Assembly: GCF_031143425.1 (NCBI RefSeq)
Contig: NC_090450.1
Coordinates: 223,273,442-223,337,441, forward strand
Reading direction: 5' to 3'
Source of the DNA: Pleurodeles waltl
Lineage: Eukaryota; Chordata; Amphibia; Caudata; Salamandridae
DNA length: 64,000 nucleotides
The notes under the pieces are model-generated. The model had not been told where the DNA came from, ran no database searches, and was given only the letters and a program-made list of their open reading frames with translations. Positions 37,037 to 46,084 of this stretch are shown in pieces; within the stretch, counting starts at the first letter, position 1, and the number at the start of each line of letters is the position of its first letter. Made by a program: the position numbers and the translations under genes.

Positions 37037-37759
37037 AATCAATAGTTTATTCGGTCCAAATTTAGGCCATTTTTAGAAGTAAACATACATACATAGAAAT
37101 AAAAACCATAAACCAATGCATAGTAAAAGGAAGAATAAAAAAGGATCGTATAGCTACCTAAAAAAAATTAATAAATAATTGAAGAAAGGAAAATACTCAG
37201 GGTGGTCTCTGAATCTTGCCCTATACATAATACTGAACACTAAAATAATACTAATCAATTATTAAAAAACATAAAAACTGTTGTAAAACGAGTCACTGTA
37301 TAAAATCAGACATTTACACTCCAGAAAATAGCACAGATTAAAAAAAAGTTAAGAAGTCAGGCAGTGAGAAATGATGCCCTAGATTAGTCAGTTCTATTGG
37401 ATAAGTTAATCAAATAGGTTGCAACTTGACATTTGTAGAATTATGTGTTAGTAAGCTGTAAAACACTTTAGTTGTGGTAACCCACTAAACAACATACTCG
37501 GGGATACAATCTTTTATCCTCGATAGGTCTCAGTTTTAGTTAGAGTCCCAGGCTAATATGACAGAATACTGGTTTACTGGCTGCTAGACCGCTCTTCGAC
37601 TGGTGGATTAGGGTCTAAAATAATCCTGCTGCGAATTTTCCATGCTGCTGCCAAATATTTAGAAACAGTGCTCACTATCAGTATGGAAGTATCATATTTG
37701 CATATTCTAAGTACACTATTGCGAGATGGCGAAAGCAGTGTTCTGCACAGAGGGGTAAT
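37037..37759 (-). other. LINE 3' UTR and read-through tail
   Basis: The first 183 bases after the ORF2 stop (37759-37577) stay open in the ORF2 frame for 61 codons up to TAA at 37574-37576. The remainder is AT-rich. The 3' end on the minus strand reads CCGAATAAACTATTGATTG, then the tail repeats ATTG two to three times into the target duplication, with no poly(A). Confidence 0.8.
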
Positions 37760-40700
37760 CTACTTCCCTCGGGGACATTTGTACAGAGGACAAAAAAATA
37801 GGACGTGTTCAGAAGTTTCCTTACATAGGTGACAGTTTATACATTTGTCCGATGGAGAGCTATTAGTCGACCAGCCGGCCGTGAAGCTGTTGACTGCCAA
37901 TGTTCCGTACCTGAATTGAAGTAATAAGGAGCGAGCACGGGCTGGTATAGGGAGGTCCAGGAAGCTTTCAGACAGAGGTACATGCTTGACCAGCAGGAAC
38001 TCTGCTGTCAGCCGACCTGAACCATTTGAGCCGAGAGATTCCTCATGGATCTTTTCCCAATAATGGTCTTTGATCAGGCGTTTAGCGTTGCCAGGAATCA
38101 TCTCGGGATTCTCCCAGTAATGGGATAGACTCAGTTTAGTCCATGCTGCTTTCATCTCCCTAAGCCACCGTACTTTTTCCCATCCATAACGGGGTGGCAA
38201 TAGTTCTTTAACTGCTGCCCTGTAGGGTTCGAGTTCATCCGTTTTCCATAGTCTGATCCAGTACAGGAGTGGTCTTAGATATGCTATGTCTTTGATACTG
38301 TTTAGACCCAAGTCCAGTCTAAGGGGGAGCATTGGTGTGCCCTTCCCCAGTCTGGATATGTGTCTGAGAAAGTTATTTTCTTTGGTTTGAAGAGTATCCA
38401 TTTGTCTGTGAGATCCCCAAAGTTCTGCTCCATACAGGGCAGCGGCACGGATTTGTGCTTTGTATATTTCAGAGATGAGGATCAGAGGGGGGCTTATTGC
38501 GGTGCTAGCTTTACGTCCTATTACTCCACATCTTTGGCTGATTGTTAGTGCCCCTTTCCTTATAGCTGGATCCCAACCGCCCTTGTCAGATAGTCTGATG
38601 CCCAGATAGTCATATTCCGTTACTCTCTCCAAGAGAATTGAATCCATCTTTGTATTTACGCTGAGCTTCTTTTTCCTGGCACTGTATATCATGAGTTTGG
38701 TTTTCTTAAGATTTATGTCTAGCCCATAGTCTCTGCAGTATACACCAAACTGGTTAACCAGATTTTGTATTCCCATGGATGATTTAGACAGGAGAATAGT
38801 GTCATCTGCATAGAGTAAGCAAGGGACTTTGGTTCCGGCCTGCTTGGGGGAATCATTTGTGCAATTTACTAAATACTTGATACAGTTATTTATGTATAAA
38901 AGAAAAAGGGTTGGGGCCAAAACACACCCCTGTCTGACTCCTCTCTCAATAGCCACTGGTTCAGTAAGATCACCATTCTTGCCATTCCTAATTTGGGCAT
39001 AGGTATTCTCATGTAGTCCGGCGATAAGTTTCAAAAGGCCATGTGGGACACCCATATTGGCTAGTGTCAGCCATAACTGATTTCTAGGGACCAGATCAAA
39101 CGCGGCTCTAAGATCGATAAAGACTACATAAAGGTTACCCCCTCCTACTTCTACAGTTTTCCATTTTATTGTTAGAAATCTTAGTGCCTGGTCTATGGTA
39201 CTGACTGCTGGTCTGAACCCTGCTTGTAGATCAGAAATGGCATTGGTTTCCAAAATCCATTCCTCTAGACAGGACAAAATTTGCTTTGCAAAGATTTTTT
39301 GGAAGTTGTCGAGTAAGGAGATTGGGCGGTAGTTAACAGGGTTAGAGGGGTTGCCTTTCTTAAAGATGGGAACTATCTCTGCTCCCAACCAAGAGCTCGG
39401 GACAGGTGCTCCTGCAGCTATTGCATTAGAGATGAGGTTTAAATAAGGGGCCCAAACATCTGGGTTAGTCTTGTAGAGATCACCTGGTATTTTATCAAGG
39501 CCGGGGGCCTTTCCCCATTTCAATGAGGCAATCGCAGCCTTAGTTTCTGCCAGGGTAAATTCAATTTTGGGGGTCTCGGTAGTCATGATGTGGGTCAGTT
39601 CCCTGGCGGTAACACCGGTAGTCCCAAGATATAATCGGGAAAAATGATCGGTCCACTCTACAGGGAGTATTGAGGCGCCAGGCAAACAGTTAGGTTCGTC
39701 GCTGGCATCAGCCACCAATTTCCAAAATTTCGAGGTGTCATTTATTTTAGCAGATTCCAGGAGGGAGACCCATCTTGATTCGTCCCATTTCCTACGGGCT
39801 CTACCTTGTTCCTGTTTATATACTTTCCTAGCTTCCCTTATACAATCTATCTGACCTCCTCTTAAAGCTCTCAGCAATTTGTGCTGTGCTTCTCTGCATG
39901 CGGCGTTGAACCATCTTGCATTACATTTCTTTTTAGGTTCTTTCGCCGACTCTTTGGTAAATAGATTTTTTAAAGAGTTAAAAAAATGTGTGTGGGCTGC
40001 TATAAGCCCACCACTATCTTCTGGAGATTGAGATATATGAACCATGTGATCAGCCAGCTGCCTATATGCCGTTGTCAAAGTGGTTGTGTCAGTGTTCAAG
40101 GATTCCCATCTAACATTTCGTCTATTGTTGGTCAGTGCGAGCTGTTGTCCGTAGGTCTTGGGACAGGAGACTTCAGGAAAGGGTAGTAAATTCCTAAGAG
40201 ATAAAATCAATGGTTCGTGGTCACTTTCCTCATGTTCTACAATATTCATGTCGACCATATGGCCCCACAAGCGGATATCGAGCAAGATATAGTCTATCTG
40301 GCTCTTCTGTAACCCGCGCCTAAATGTAGGGTGGAGATTAGGGTCCGAACGGGAACGACCATTGCAAGCCCGCAAGCCATGTGCCAGTGTAATGTCCATA
40401 ACCTGGTGTGATAATCTATTGATTTTTGGTCTTTTTCTTGACACCAGCTGGGGGATGCCCCAATAAGCGTCTTCATCTTTATATAGTTCCTGGGCCAGCG
40501 AATAGGGTTCAAAAGTGGCATTAAAATCTCCAGCAATAAGAATAAAATGAGAAGGTGATTTATAGGTAAGAAAACTGTCCAAAATAGTCAATGCGTCGGA
40601 CTCATGTTTGCTGCCCAGGCTCCTATTGTAGATATTAATTATTAAAAGTGATTTCTCTCTAAGAGATGGTATTGATAAACCCATTAAATCAGGGCAGCCC

Positions 40701-41407
40701 AAGTCAATTATTTCAATCCGACATTTAAAAGAGCAACTGAGCCATATTAGCAGGCCACCTGAGGGCCTCCCTGAATTCGCCTTAATTGCTGGGACCCAGT
40801 AACTTTTGTAACCAATTCTATATTTGGGCTCCAGTGCCCATGTTTCTTGGAAAAGACATATTTTGTGTTCGTCTATAAATTTGCCCCATTCAGGGTTGTT
40901 CATTTTGTTCTCCAACCCTGCAATATTCCAACTAAGGATGGTATCTAGGCCGTCTATTTTGTCATGAGGAGCTTCGGCCACAGGGTTCTCTCTTGGAAAT
41001 GGGGTACCGTGGGGAAATTTTATACCCTTTTCAGTCGTATTTGGGATTCCTGCTACGTTAATGCCCGGGATGTTTCTTGCCCCATCTAAATCGGGGGGTG
41101 ACCTGAGCTGTTCGGATGCCTGGAGTGGAGGCGGGTCTCTGCGTTTGCTGTGATCTGGTAAGTCTGTGGCTAAGTTAATCTCAATCACCATGTGCTCCTT
41201 ATCTGCACCCCCGGTGTGGCTTTCAGAACACTTGGATGGATCTAACTGAGCAAGTGCGGGAATTGGGATAGGCTCGCTGGTGTCGATGGTAGGAGTATGT
41301 TCAACCGCATGGTTGTTTTGCCCAGCTTCATAAGTTTCATTTTTCCCAGCTATAGGATACTTTTTGTCCCAGTTGTTTGAACCTTGGGAGTAGGGTAAAC
41401 TATACAT
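37760..41407 (-). CDS. LINE ORF2: APE endonuclease and reverse transcriptase
   Basis: 1215 aa. Residues 1-153 are a low-complexity, proline-rich lead. The APE-type endonuclease (about 154-395) shows LSWNIAGL, FQETW, IAGDFNATF, SQIDYILLD and ESDHEPL. The RT (about 625-910) shows WGKAPGLDKIPGDL, PIFKKGNPSNPVNYRPISLL, FIDLRAAFDLVPR, GVRQGCVLAPTLFLLYIN and the catalytic LLYADDTI near residue 865. A cysteine/histidine cluster CINCHLCKETSEHVLFFCP lies next to the C-terminus. The protein nicks DNA and primes reverse transcription on the target. The ATG at 41405-41407 lies 15 bp after the ORF1 stop, which suggests reinitiation. The TAG at 37760-37762 seems premature, because the same frame continues sensibly for 61 codons. 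No other break was found. Confidence 0.93.
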   Translation of the reverse strand: MYSLPYSQGSNNWDKKYPIAGKNETYEAGQNNHAVEHTPTIDTSEPIPIPALAQLDPSKCSESHTGGADKEHMVIEINLATDLPDHSKRRDPPPLQASEQLRSPPDLDGARNIPGINVAGIPNTTEKGIKFPHGTPFPRENPVAEAPHDKIDGLDTILSWNIAGLENKMNNPEWGKFIDEHKICLFQETWALEPKYRIGYKSYWVPAIKANSGRPSGGLLIWLSCSFKCRIEIIDLGCPDLMGLSIPSLREKSLLIINIYNRSLGSKHESDALTILDSFLTYKSPSHFILIAGDFNATFEPYSLAQELYKDEDAYWGIPQLVSRKRPKINRLSHQVMDITLAHGLRACNGRSRSDPNLHPTFRRGLQKSQIDYILLDIRLWGHMVDMNIVEHEESDHEPLILSLRNLLPFPEVSCPKTYGQQLALTNNRRNVRWESLNTDTTTLTTAYRQLADHMVHISQSPEDSGGLIAAHTHFFNSLKNLFTKESAKEPKKKCNARWFNAACREAQHKLLRALRGGQIDCIREARKVYKQEQGRARRKWDESRWVSLLESAKINDTSKFWKLVADASDEPNCLPGASILPVEWTDHFSRLYLGTTGVTARELTHIMTTETPKIEFTLAETKAAIASLKWGKAPGLDKIPGDLYKTNPDVWAPYLNLISNAIAAGAPVPSSWLGAEIVPIFKKGNPSNPVNYRPISLLDNFQKIFAKQILSCLEEWILETNAISDLQAGFRPAVSTIDQALRFLTIKWKTVEVGGGNLYVVFIDLRAAFDLVPRNQLWLTLANMGVPHGLLKLIAGLHENTYAQIRNGKNGDLTEPVAIERGVRQGCVLAPTLFLLYINNCIKYLVNCTNDSPKQAGTKVPCLLYADDTILLSKSSMGIQNLVNQFGVYCRDYGLDINLKKTKLMIYSARKKKLSVNTKMDSILLERVTEYDYLGIRLSDKGGWDPAIRKGALTISQRCGVIGRKASTAISPPLILISEIYKAQIRAAALYGAELWGSHRQMDTLQTKENNFLRHISRLGKGTPMLPLRLDLGLNSIKDIAYLRPLLYWIRLWKTDELEPYRAAVKELLPPRYGWEKVRWLREMKAAWTKLSLSHYWENPEMIPGNAKRLIKDHYWEKIHEESLGSNGSGRLTAEFLLVKHVPLSESFLDLPIPARARSLLLQFRYGTLAVNSFTAGWSTNSSPSDKCINCHLCKETSEHVLFFCPLYKCPRGK

Positions 41408-41422
41408 AATGCTTACTTTTAG

Positions 41423-42805
41423 TCAGTCGTTTTCAGAAAGTGTGGGCGAAGAAGCATTACAACTTGGCCTAAAATCAGGTGGCATCTGTGCCCTAGAAAG
41501 ACCTCTGGGTGACATTGTCACCCCCTTAGTGCTTGGTACAGCTTTATGGGGGTAGAAAGCCTGGAGCCTACAGAGTGAGATTACCCCCCCTAGGGGGTTA
41601 GAATGACACACATTTAGGGAAAGCTGTTGAACAAGGGAAGGCGTATCAAAATTAACAACAATACAGTCCCCTGTACCAGGATTTTTGAGTGGGCCCACCC
41701 ATCCCACCCTCCTCACCATCAGTATTGAGGGTATCATATGGAAGGCGAATCTAGCGTGTCTGTGTAACCAGTGGATGACCTTGTTTTTCAGTTCTGTGAA
41801 TGATTCGGAAATGTTGGATTTGAGCTTAGGGACATTCGTAATAACTAGCACATAGGGGCAAGCTTCCGGTGGTAGATGTAAAGTTCTCAAATTAGTTCCT
41901 GGATCCCTACACATCTGGTCTGCTGGAATGTTGGAGTGGTTCCTATGCAGTTTGGTGCCCATATTTATGGAAGAGGCAATTTCACCAGTCCGCCTTGGGT
42001 GAAGGGAATCACTCTTTGGGTGCCAAGTTTTAGGGGGATTGGCCAGATTAGCTGTGGAGAGCTTCGCTGGTAGATGTAGAGAGTCAGAGCAAGGTGGTTG
42101 AGGCTTGTGAACCGTGCTTGGGGATAAATGAGGAATACTGGCACTGTTAACAGGGGGGCATGGGGGAGAGTGATGTTGCAAGTAATGCAGGTCCGATGAG
42201 GAGGAGGAGATTGGCTGGTTAAGTTTAATGAGAGCGTCGAGTTTCTCCTCAATAGCTGATAGGCGGGTTGTTATAGGGTGTAGTTTTTTTAAGAGCTCAT
42301 CTTTTATAAAGTCTTTAATAAAAGCTGTGTCCAGATTGCCGTAGCAGGTAGTTTTGGCAGGTATGCAATCCTTAGATCGAGTAGACACAGCATGATTGGG
42401 GGAGTCCAAAACTCGGGGCCGTTTATTCTTTAGGTTCACCTCCCCTCGCTTCCTTTTGCCCTTTGAGCTATGCTTTGGGGAGGATACGGGCCTGTTTGGC
42501 ATAGGCTGGGTAGATTCTGAAGGGTGTATAACTCTGCCCAGGGGCTCTGCATTAGATATTCGGGTGGTTAGTGGTGGTGATGCTGCCGGGGCAGGCTGGG
42601 AAGCTGGTGGGTAGAAAGGTTGTAATGGGGTTTTCAGTGGAGCGTCAGTTAATGGGGGAGCAGTTAGACGGCGCTCCACCAGTTCAATTTCTTTTTCTAA
42701 TGCCCCTACCGCTTTTTGGAGGAAGCCATCTAAAGTCTTGTTGTTGCCTGCTTCTTCCAAAGGCATCCCCCCCTTCCGTCTACCCATCTTGTTTTGGTAA
42801 GACAC
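41423..42805 (-). CDS. LINE ORF1 protein
   Basis: 460 aa, intact. The N-terminal 50 residues include a likely coiled coil (FLQKAVGALEKEIELVERRL), followed by a proline/alanine/serine-rich region (about 50-100), a basic nuclear-localisation-like stretch (KGKRKRGEVNLKNKRPR, about 115-130) and a second helical segment (LLKKLHPITTRLSAIEEKLD, about 170-195). The C-terminal globular part (about 312-420) starts YVLVITNVPKLKSN and resembles an RNA-binding fold. No CCHC knuckle was seen. It is expected to bind element RNA with ORF2p. The start ATG at 42803-42805 is chosen as the first in frame after the 5' UTR; a second ATG lies six codons on. Confidence 0.85.
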   Translation of the reverse strand: MSYQNKMGRRKGGMPLEEAGNNKTLDGFLQKAVGALEKEIELVERRLTAPPLTDAPLKTPLQPFYPPASQPAPAASPPLTTRISNAEPLGRVIHPSESTQPMPNRPVSSPKHSSKGKRKRGEVNLKNKRPRVLDSPNHAVSTRSKDCIPAKTTCYGNLDTAFIKDFIKDELLKKLHPITTRLSAIEEKLDALIKLNQPISSSSSDLHYLQHHSPPCPPVNSASIPHLSPSTVHKPQPPCSDSLHLPAKLSTANLANPPKTWHPKSDSLHPRRTGEIASSINMGTKLHRNHSNIPADQMCRDPGTNLRTLHLPPEACPYVLVITNVPKLKSNISESFTELKNKVIHWLHRHARFAFHMIPSILMVRRVGWVGPLKNPGTGDCIVVNFDTPSLVQQLSLNVCHSNPLGGVISLCRLQAFYPHKAVPSTKGVTMSPRGLSRAQMPPDFRPSCNASSPTLSEND

Positions 42806-43420
42806 TCAGGTCCGCCCCCAAAGTTTAGCAATCTATTTCCGGAGACGCTCTTCCTCACCTTGTCTCACCCCATTTTGCTCTACTGGAGCTTTTGTTAGGA
42901 TAGGCTGAGAAGCCTAAGGGGCCTAAAGAACTGCTCACCTATGTTACGAGGGTGTCCGGGTGAGTAAAAGGTGGTCGTCCGCTGGTCAGCTGCCTTGGGA
43001 GTCAGGATGGTAATGGTATGGCCCGGCCCGGCCTCCTCAGATCGTACGTTTGAATTAGAAGGGCTTCTGTCCTTCAAGAGCTCCCAGGTGGTCTTGGCAG
43101 CAACGTGCTTCCTGTATGCGAAAGAGGGGTGGCCCAGCCCAGCCTCTTTCGGGCGGGGCTCCTGCCCTGGCTACGCGGCTTCGCGTCTCTCCCGGGGCTT
43201 TCCCGGCCCCAATCAGCGCTTCCCGCGACGGCGGGAGCGCTTGACGAATTTAAAGGGCTCCTGCCCTGGCTACGCGGCTTCGCGTCTCTCCCGGGGCTTT
43301 CCCGGCCCCAATCAGCGCTTCCCGCGACGGCGGGAGCGCTTGACGAATTTAAAGGGCTCCTGCCCTGGCTACGCGGCTTCGCGTCTCTCCCGGGGCTTTC
43401 CCGGCCCCAATCAGCGCTTC
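42806..43420 (-). promoter_or_regulatory. LINE 5' UTR, probable internal promoter
   Basis: 615 bp between the 5' target duplication and the ORF1 ATG. The outer 265 bp are GC- and CpG-rich tandem monomers; the inner part is less GC-rich. A GGGCGGGG box, compatible with Sp1-type binding, lies at 43151-43158 next to the monomers. LINEs must carry an internal promoter near the 5' end, so this region is the only candidate; activity is inferred. Confidence 0.65.
43156..43420. repeat. 99-bp tandem monomers (2 full copies plus 67 bp)
   Basis: Copies at 43156-43254, 43255-43353 and 43354-43420 (partial) are identical at every aligned base I compared. Each begins GGGCTCCTGCCCTGGCTACG, and full copies end TTGACGAATTTAAA. 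Because 99 is a multiple of three, all frames repeat and spurious open frames cross the array on both strands. The array ends exactly at the LINE 5' end, so the outermost monomer is a truncated one. Confidence 0.95.
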
Positions 43421-43432
43421 CCCTTGTCAATC
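43421..43432. repeat. Target-site duplication, 5' side of the inserted LINE
   Basis: CCCTTGTCAATC, identical to 37025-37036. Confidence 0.92.
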
Positions 43433-44935
43433 CATCTGGAAAATGCAGGAACTGCTCCCACTCTTCCTGGAGGAACACACCTTGGGACGACCAGACCTGA
43501 ACTCTTTTCATGGTCATGACACGCAACTTGCCCGCTCCGAGAACCACTTCTGATGTGACCCATATGCCCCTCATGGGCCATCTATAGCTTGATAGTTTCA
43601 GTCTTGATACCCTGCAGGGGGGGGTTTCACATACATGGGACTGCATCTATATAGATAGAAAACGAACTCCTCTGAACTAATTTTTATTGTTGGAGAAGGA
43701 CGATGGGGATCTATTGGAGATGGCACCTCTGGAGCCCCCGTTAGGGTTCCTGGAAGACATATGCCACTACTTCTTATTCCATGAAGGGAGGGGGTTTGTT
43801 TTGTTTGTTTTAGAATTTTCCGCACAGTTTCAATTTGCTCGCTCACTATGGTCCTCCTGCCACAACATACTTATACAACATACTTATTTCTGCACCCACT
43901 GCCCCATGGGATACATTCGTATTGTTACGTGGAACGTGCAGGGTTCCTGGATAAGGTGAAACGAGGTGCTGTCCGGAAACAGGCCAATGGTTAGGGATCG
44001 GCTTACTACTCCTACAGCTGACTCACCTGGCATGTTCCAGTGCCCCTTGTCTAGCAAGATACGGCAACTCCCAAGTATATCACTTGTGGTTCACAAGAGA
44101 GTCGAAAGGCATTTGTATCCTAATACACCACAAGGTCCCCTTTGAGCTCACCAGAGTCTTGTTAGAAAAATATGGTAGATACACATTTATGACTTGCACA
44201 CTTCATGGGGAGACTGTGACCCTCGACAGCATATACACCCCCCCACCATTGGGACAACCCTTCATAGACCAAGTGATCGGGATGTGGAGAGACTTGCCCG
44301 GCGCTCTCACTGTGGTAGGGGAAGATTGGAACGATGTGATGCATCCGTAGGTTAACAAATGGCTGGCCTGTGGCGTGAGCACGGGGTCAGTGTGTCCAAA
44401 CTGTACTCCCTGGTGGACACTTTGGGTTGGATGGGCACATGGAGGGCATACCACCCATGAGACAAGGGGTACACGTATTACTCAAACGTCCATGATTCTT
44501 TCTCAAGACTAGACTACATGTTGGTCCCTCAAGGTTTTTTATATAGGGTGTCAAAGTTCGCTATACCGCCCAGTGGGCTGTCTGACCAAGCCCCATTGTC
44601 CCTGAAGCTTTGTATTGGCTTAAAATGTCCAGCCCTCCTTTGGTGTATGTCCCAGTGGCAGTTACATAACCCTGCATACAGGACCCTTCTACACCACTCC
44701 ATTTCTGAATACTTCAACCGTAATATGGCATCAGTAGCCTCTGCAGTTATATTATGGGAGGCATTTAAAGCGACAGTCCATGGCGTTGACAATAGTTATT
44801 GTGAAGGTGAGCGCAAAAAAAGGAAAAAGGCCCTACCTGACCTTGATACACAATTACAGGCACTCAACGAGCGCTTCCAGGGCCTTATACGGCTACGGGG
44901 ACCACCACCTCCCTTGGGTCAGTCCGTACTAAACA
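43433..44935 (+). pseudogene. L1-type ORF2 fragment, endonuclease part (continuation of split L1)
   Basis: After inter-ORF text, GYIRIVTWNVQGS at about 43909-43950 is the classic start of an L1 endonuclease, followed by stops. 44084-44350 holds RESKGICILIHHKVPFEL, then GRYTFMTCTLHGETVTLDSI and GEDWNDVMHP (a changed GGDFN-type motif). 44505-44935 holds LDYMLVPQGF, LSDQAPLSL and a helical linker ahead of the missing RT. It stops near 44935, before any RT motif. Same strand and correct order relative to ORF1 at 36174-36960 suggest one element split by the LINE. Confidence 0.8.
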
Positions 44936-45029
44936 AAGGAGAGGGGTCACACGGGCTCCTTCCAGGAACCATATATGGCCCTGGGGACAGCCACCCCCAC
45001 CCTGGACCGGCTCCTGCTCCCTCCTGATG

Positions 45030-45440
45030 TGTCCAAACTTGGGAGGGAGCAGTTTGTCTTTGCTCAGCGGGAGCTATGACAGCTCCCATCAAGCAAAAGC
45101 CAACACTCTGCTTCCAGCAAGCGGGAGTTGTCAAAATGTTCCCACTTCCTGGAAGTGGAGTTTTCATCTCATTTCTTGCCCACAGAAATGCGGGCAGGGA
45201 AAGAGAATAAAGTATTGCTCCCACAGTTTAAGTAGGTCCATGCGTGCGGGAGAAATGCCAGCTCACGCAGAAGGCTTGGAGCTGGGTGGGACCACAGGGG
45301 CTTTGCGACTTCCCCCCCAGCCGCGGACCCCGACAAATAAAAAAATAAATAATGAATGCTGCCCTGCATACTTATGTGAGATAAATATGCAGGGCAGGAT
45401 TCATTCTGCCACAAAGCTCACTTCCCAGAAATTAAAACTC
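45030..45440. repeat. Unclassified repeat-like block with a hairpin
   Basis: GC-rich text from about 45030 (GGGAGGGAGCAGTTTGTC) gives way to an AATAAAAAAATAAATAATG stretch, then a hairpin whose arms include CTGCCCTGCATA and TATGCAGGGCAG (about 45359-45398), extended by ATGAATG/CATT ends. No coding sense and no clear termini. Confidence 0.5.
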
Positions 45441-46084
45441 AACTAGAAACACTTACAGAAAAAAAAAAAACTGGTGCCCAAATTGAAGCTCCACTTCTGT
45501 AATGTACTAACTATCCTAACTTTCTGCACATGGCCAAGGCACAGAACTTGTTTTCTCTGCAATTCCAGTGTTAAAAGTTATACGTAAACCTTGAAGGAGG
45601 TGTTTGCATACTTGTTTTTTTTCCAACGCAATATCTCATGTAGTGACTGTCTTCTGCTGCTGAGATCAGATATTATGTGATCCCTTCTAAAAACTACAAG
45701 TATGTAAAATGGCCTGGGAGCCCCACCCTTTTAGTCCAGCTCGATATACAGTAGTGATATGAAATGTCTTTCCCCCATTTTCCAAAGAAGATAGAAGTGC
45801 GTTCCCACCAATTTTGGAGGCCCATTCTTGATAAAGAGGAATATGCTCACGGGTCCCCCAAACAAAGAAGCACTTTGTGAGAACCCTGTGGGCAACCTCC
45901 ACTGCACACGGCCAAAGGCTGTGCATGGCGTTGGGCTATTTTGAGGTTGGCCGCACGCCAGCCTCTGTGGCCAGCCTTCACTGTGCAACATCCAGTATCA
46001 TTTATAGCAGAAAACAACAAGCCTTTCTCAAGGTGAGTAAGGCCCATCATCCCGCAAAACAAATACAAGCCCAATGAAAGACAC
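45441..46084. other. No gene recognised
   Basis: A poly(A) run at 45461-45471 and then ordinary sequence. Open frames on the minus strand around 45690-46070 overlap each other in different frames and have no motif. Confidence 0.5.

Larger units (their letters stand above)
37037..43420 (-). mobile_element. Full-length two-ORF LINE (I/Vingi/jockey-like group), nearly intact
   Basis: The 6384-bp insertion lies on the minus strand: a 5' UTR with tandem monomers (43420-42806), ORF1 (42805-41423), a 15-bp gap, ORF2 (41407-37760), and a 3' UTR ending in an AATAAAC text and short ATTG repeats. A perfect 12-bp target duplication brackets it. Both ORFs are uninterrupted except for one late stop in ORF2. 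It lies inside an older plus-strand L1. Full length, identical monomers and an identical duplication argue for recent insertion. The clade is uncertain; an RT phylogeny would decide. Confidence 0.92.

Noticed and set aside
40294..40536. Additional frames inside LINE ORF2
   Set aside because: They overlap the 1215-aa frame that has endonuclease and RT motifs, so they are shadows.
42971..43646. Open frames of 131-190 aa on both strands over the monomers
   Set aside because: A 99-bp repeat is a multiple of three, so any frame without a stop in one unit stays open. There is no protein motif.
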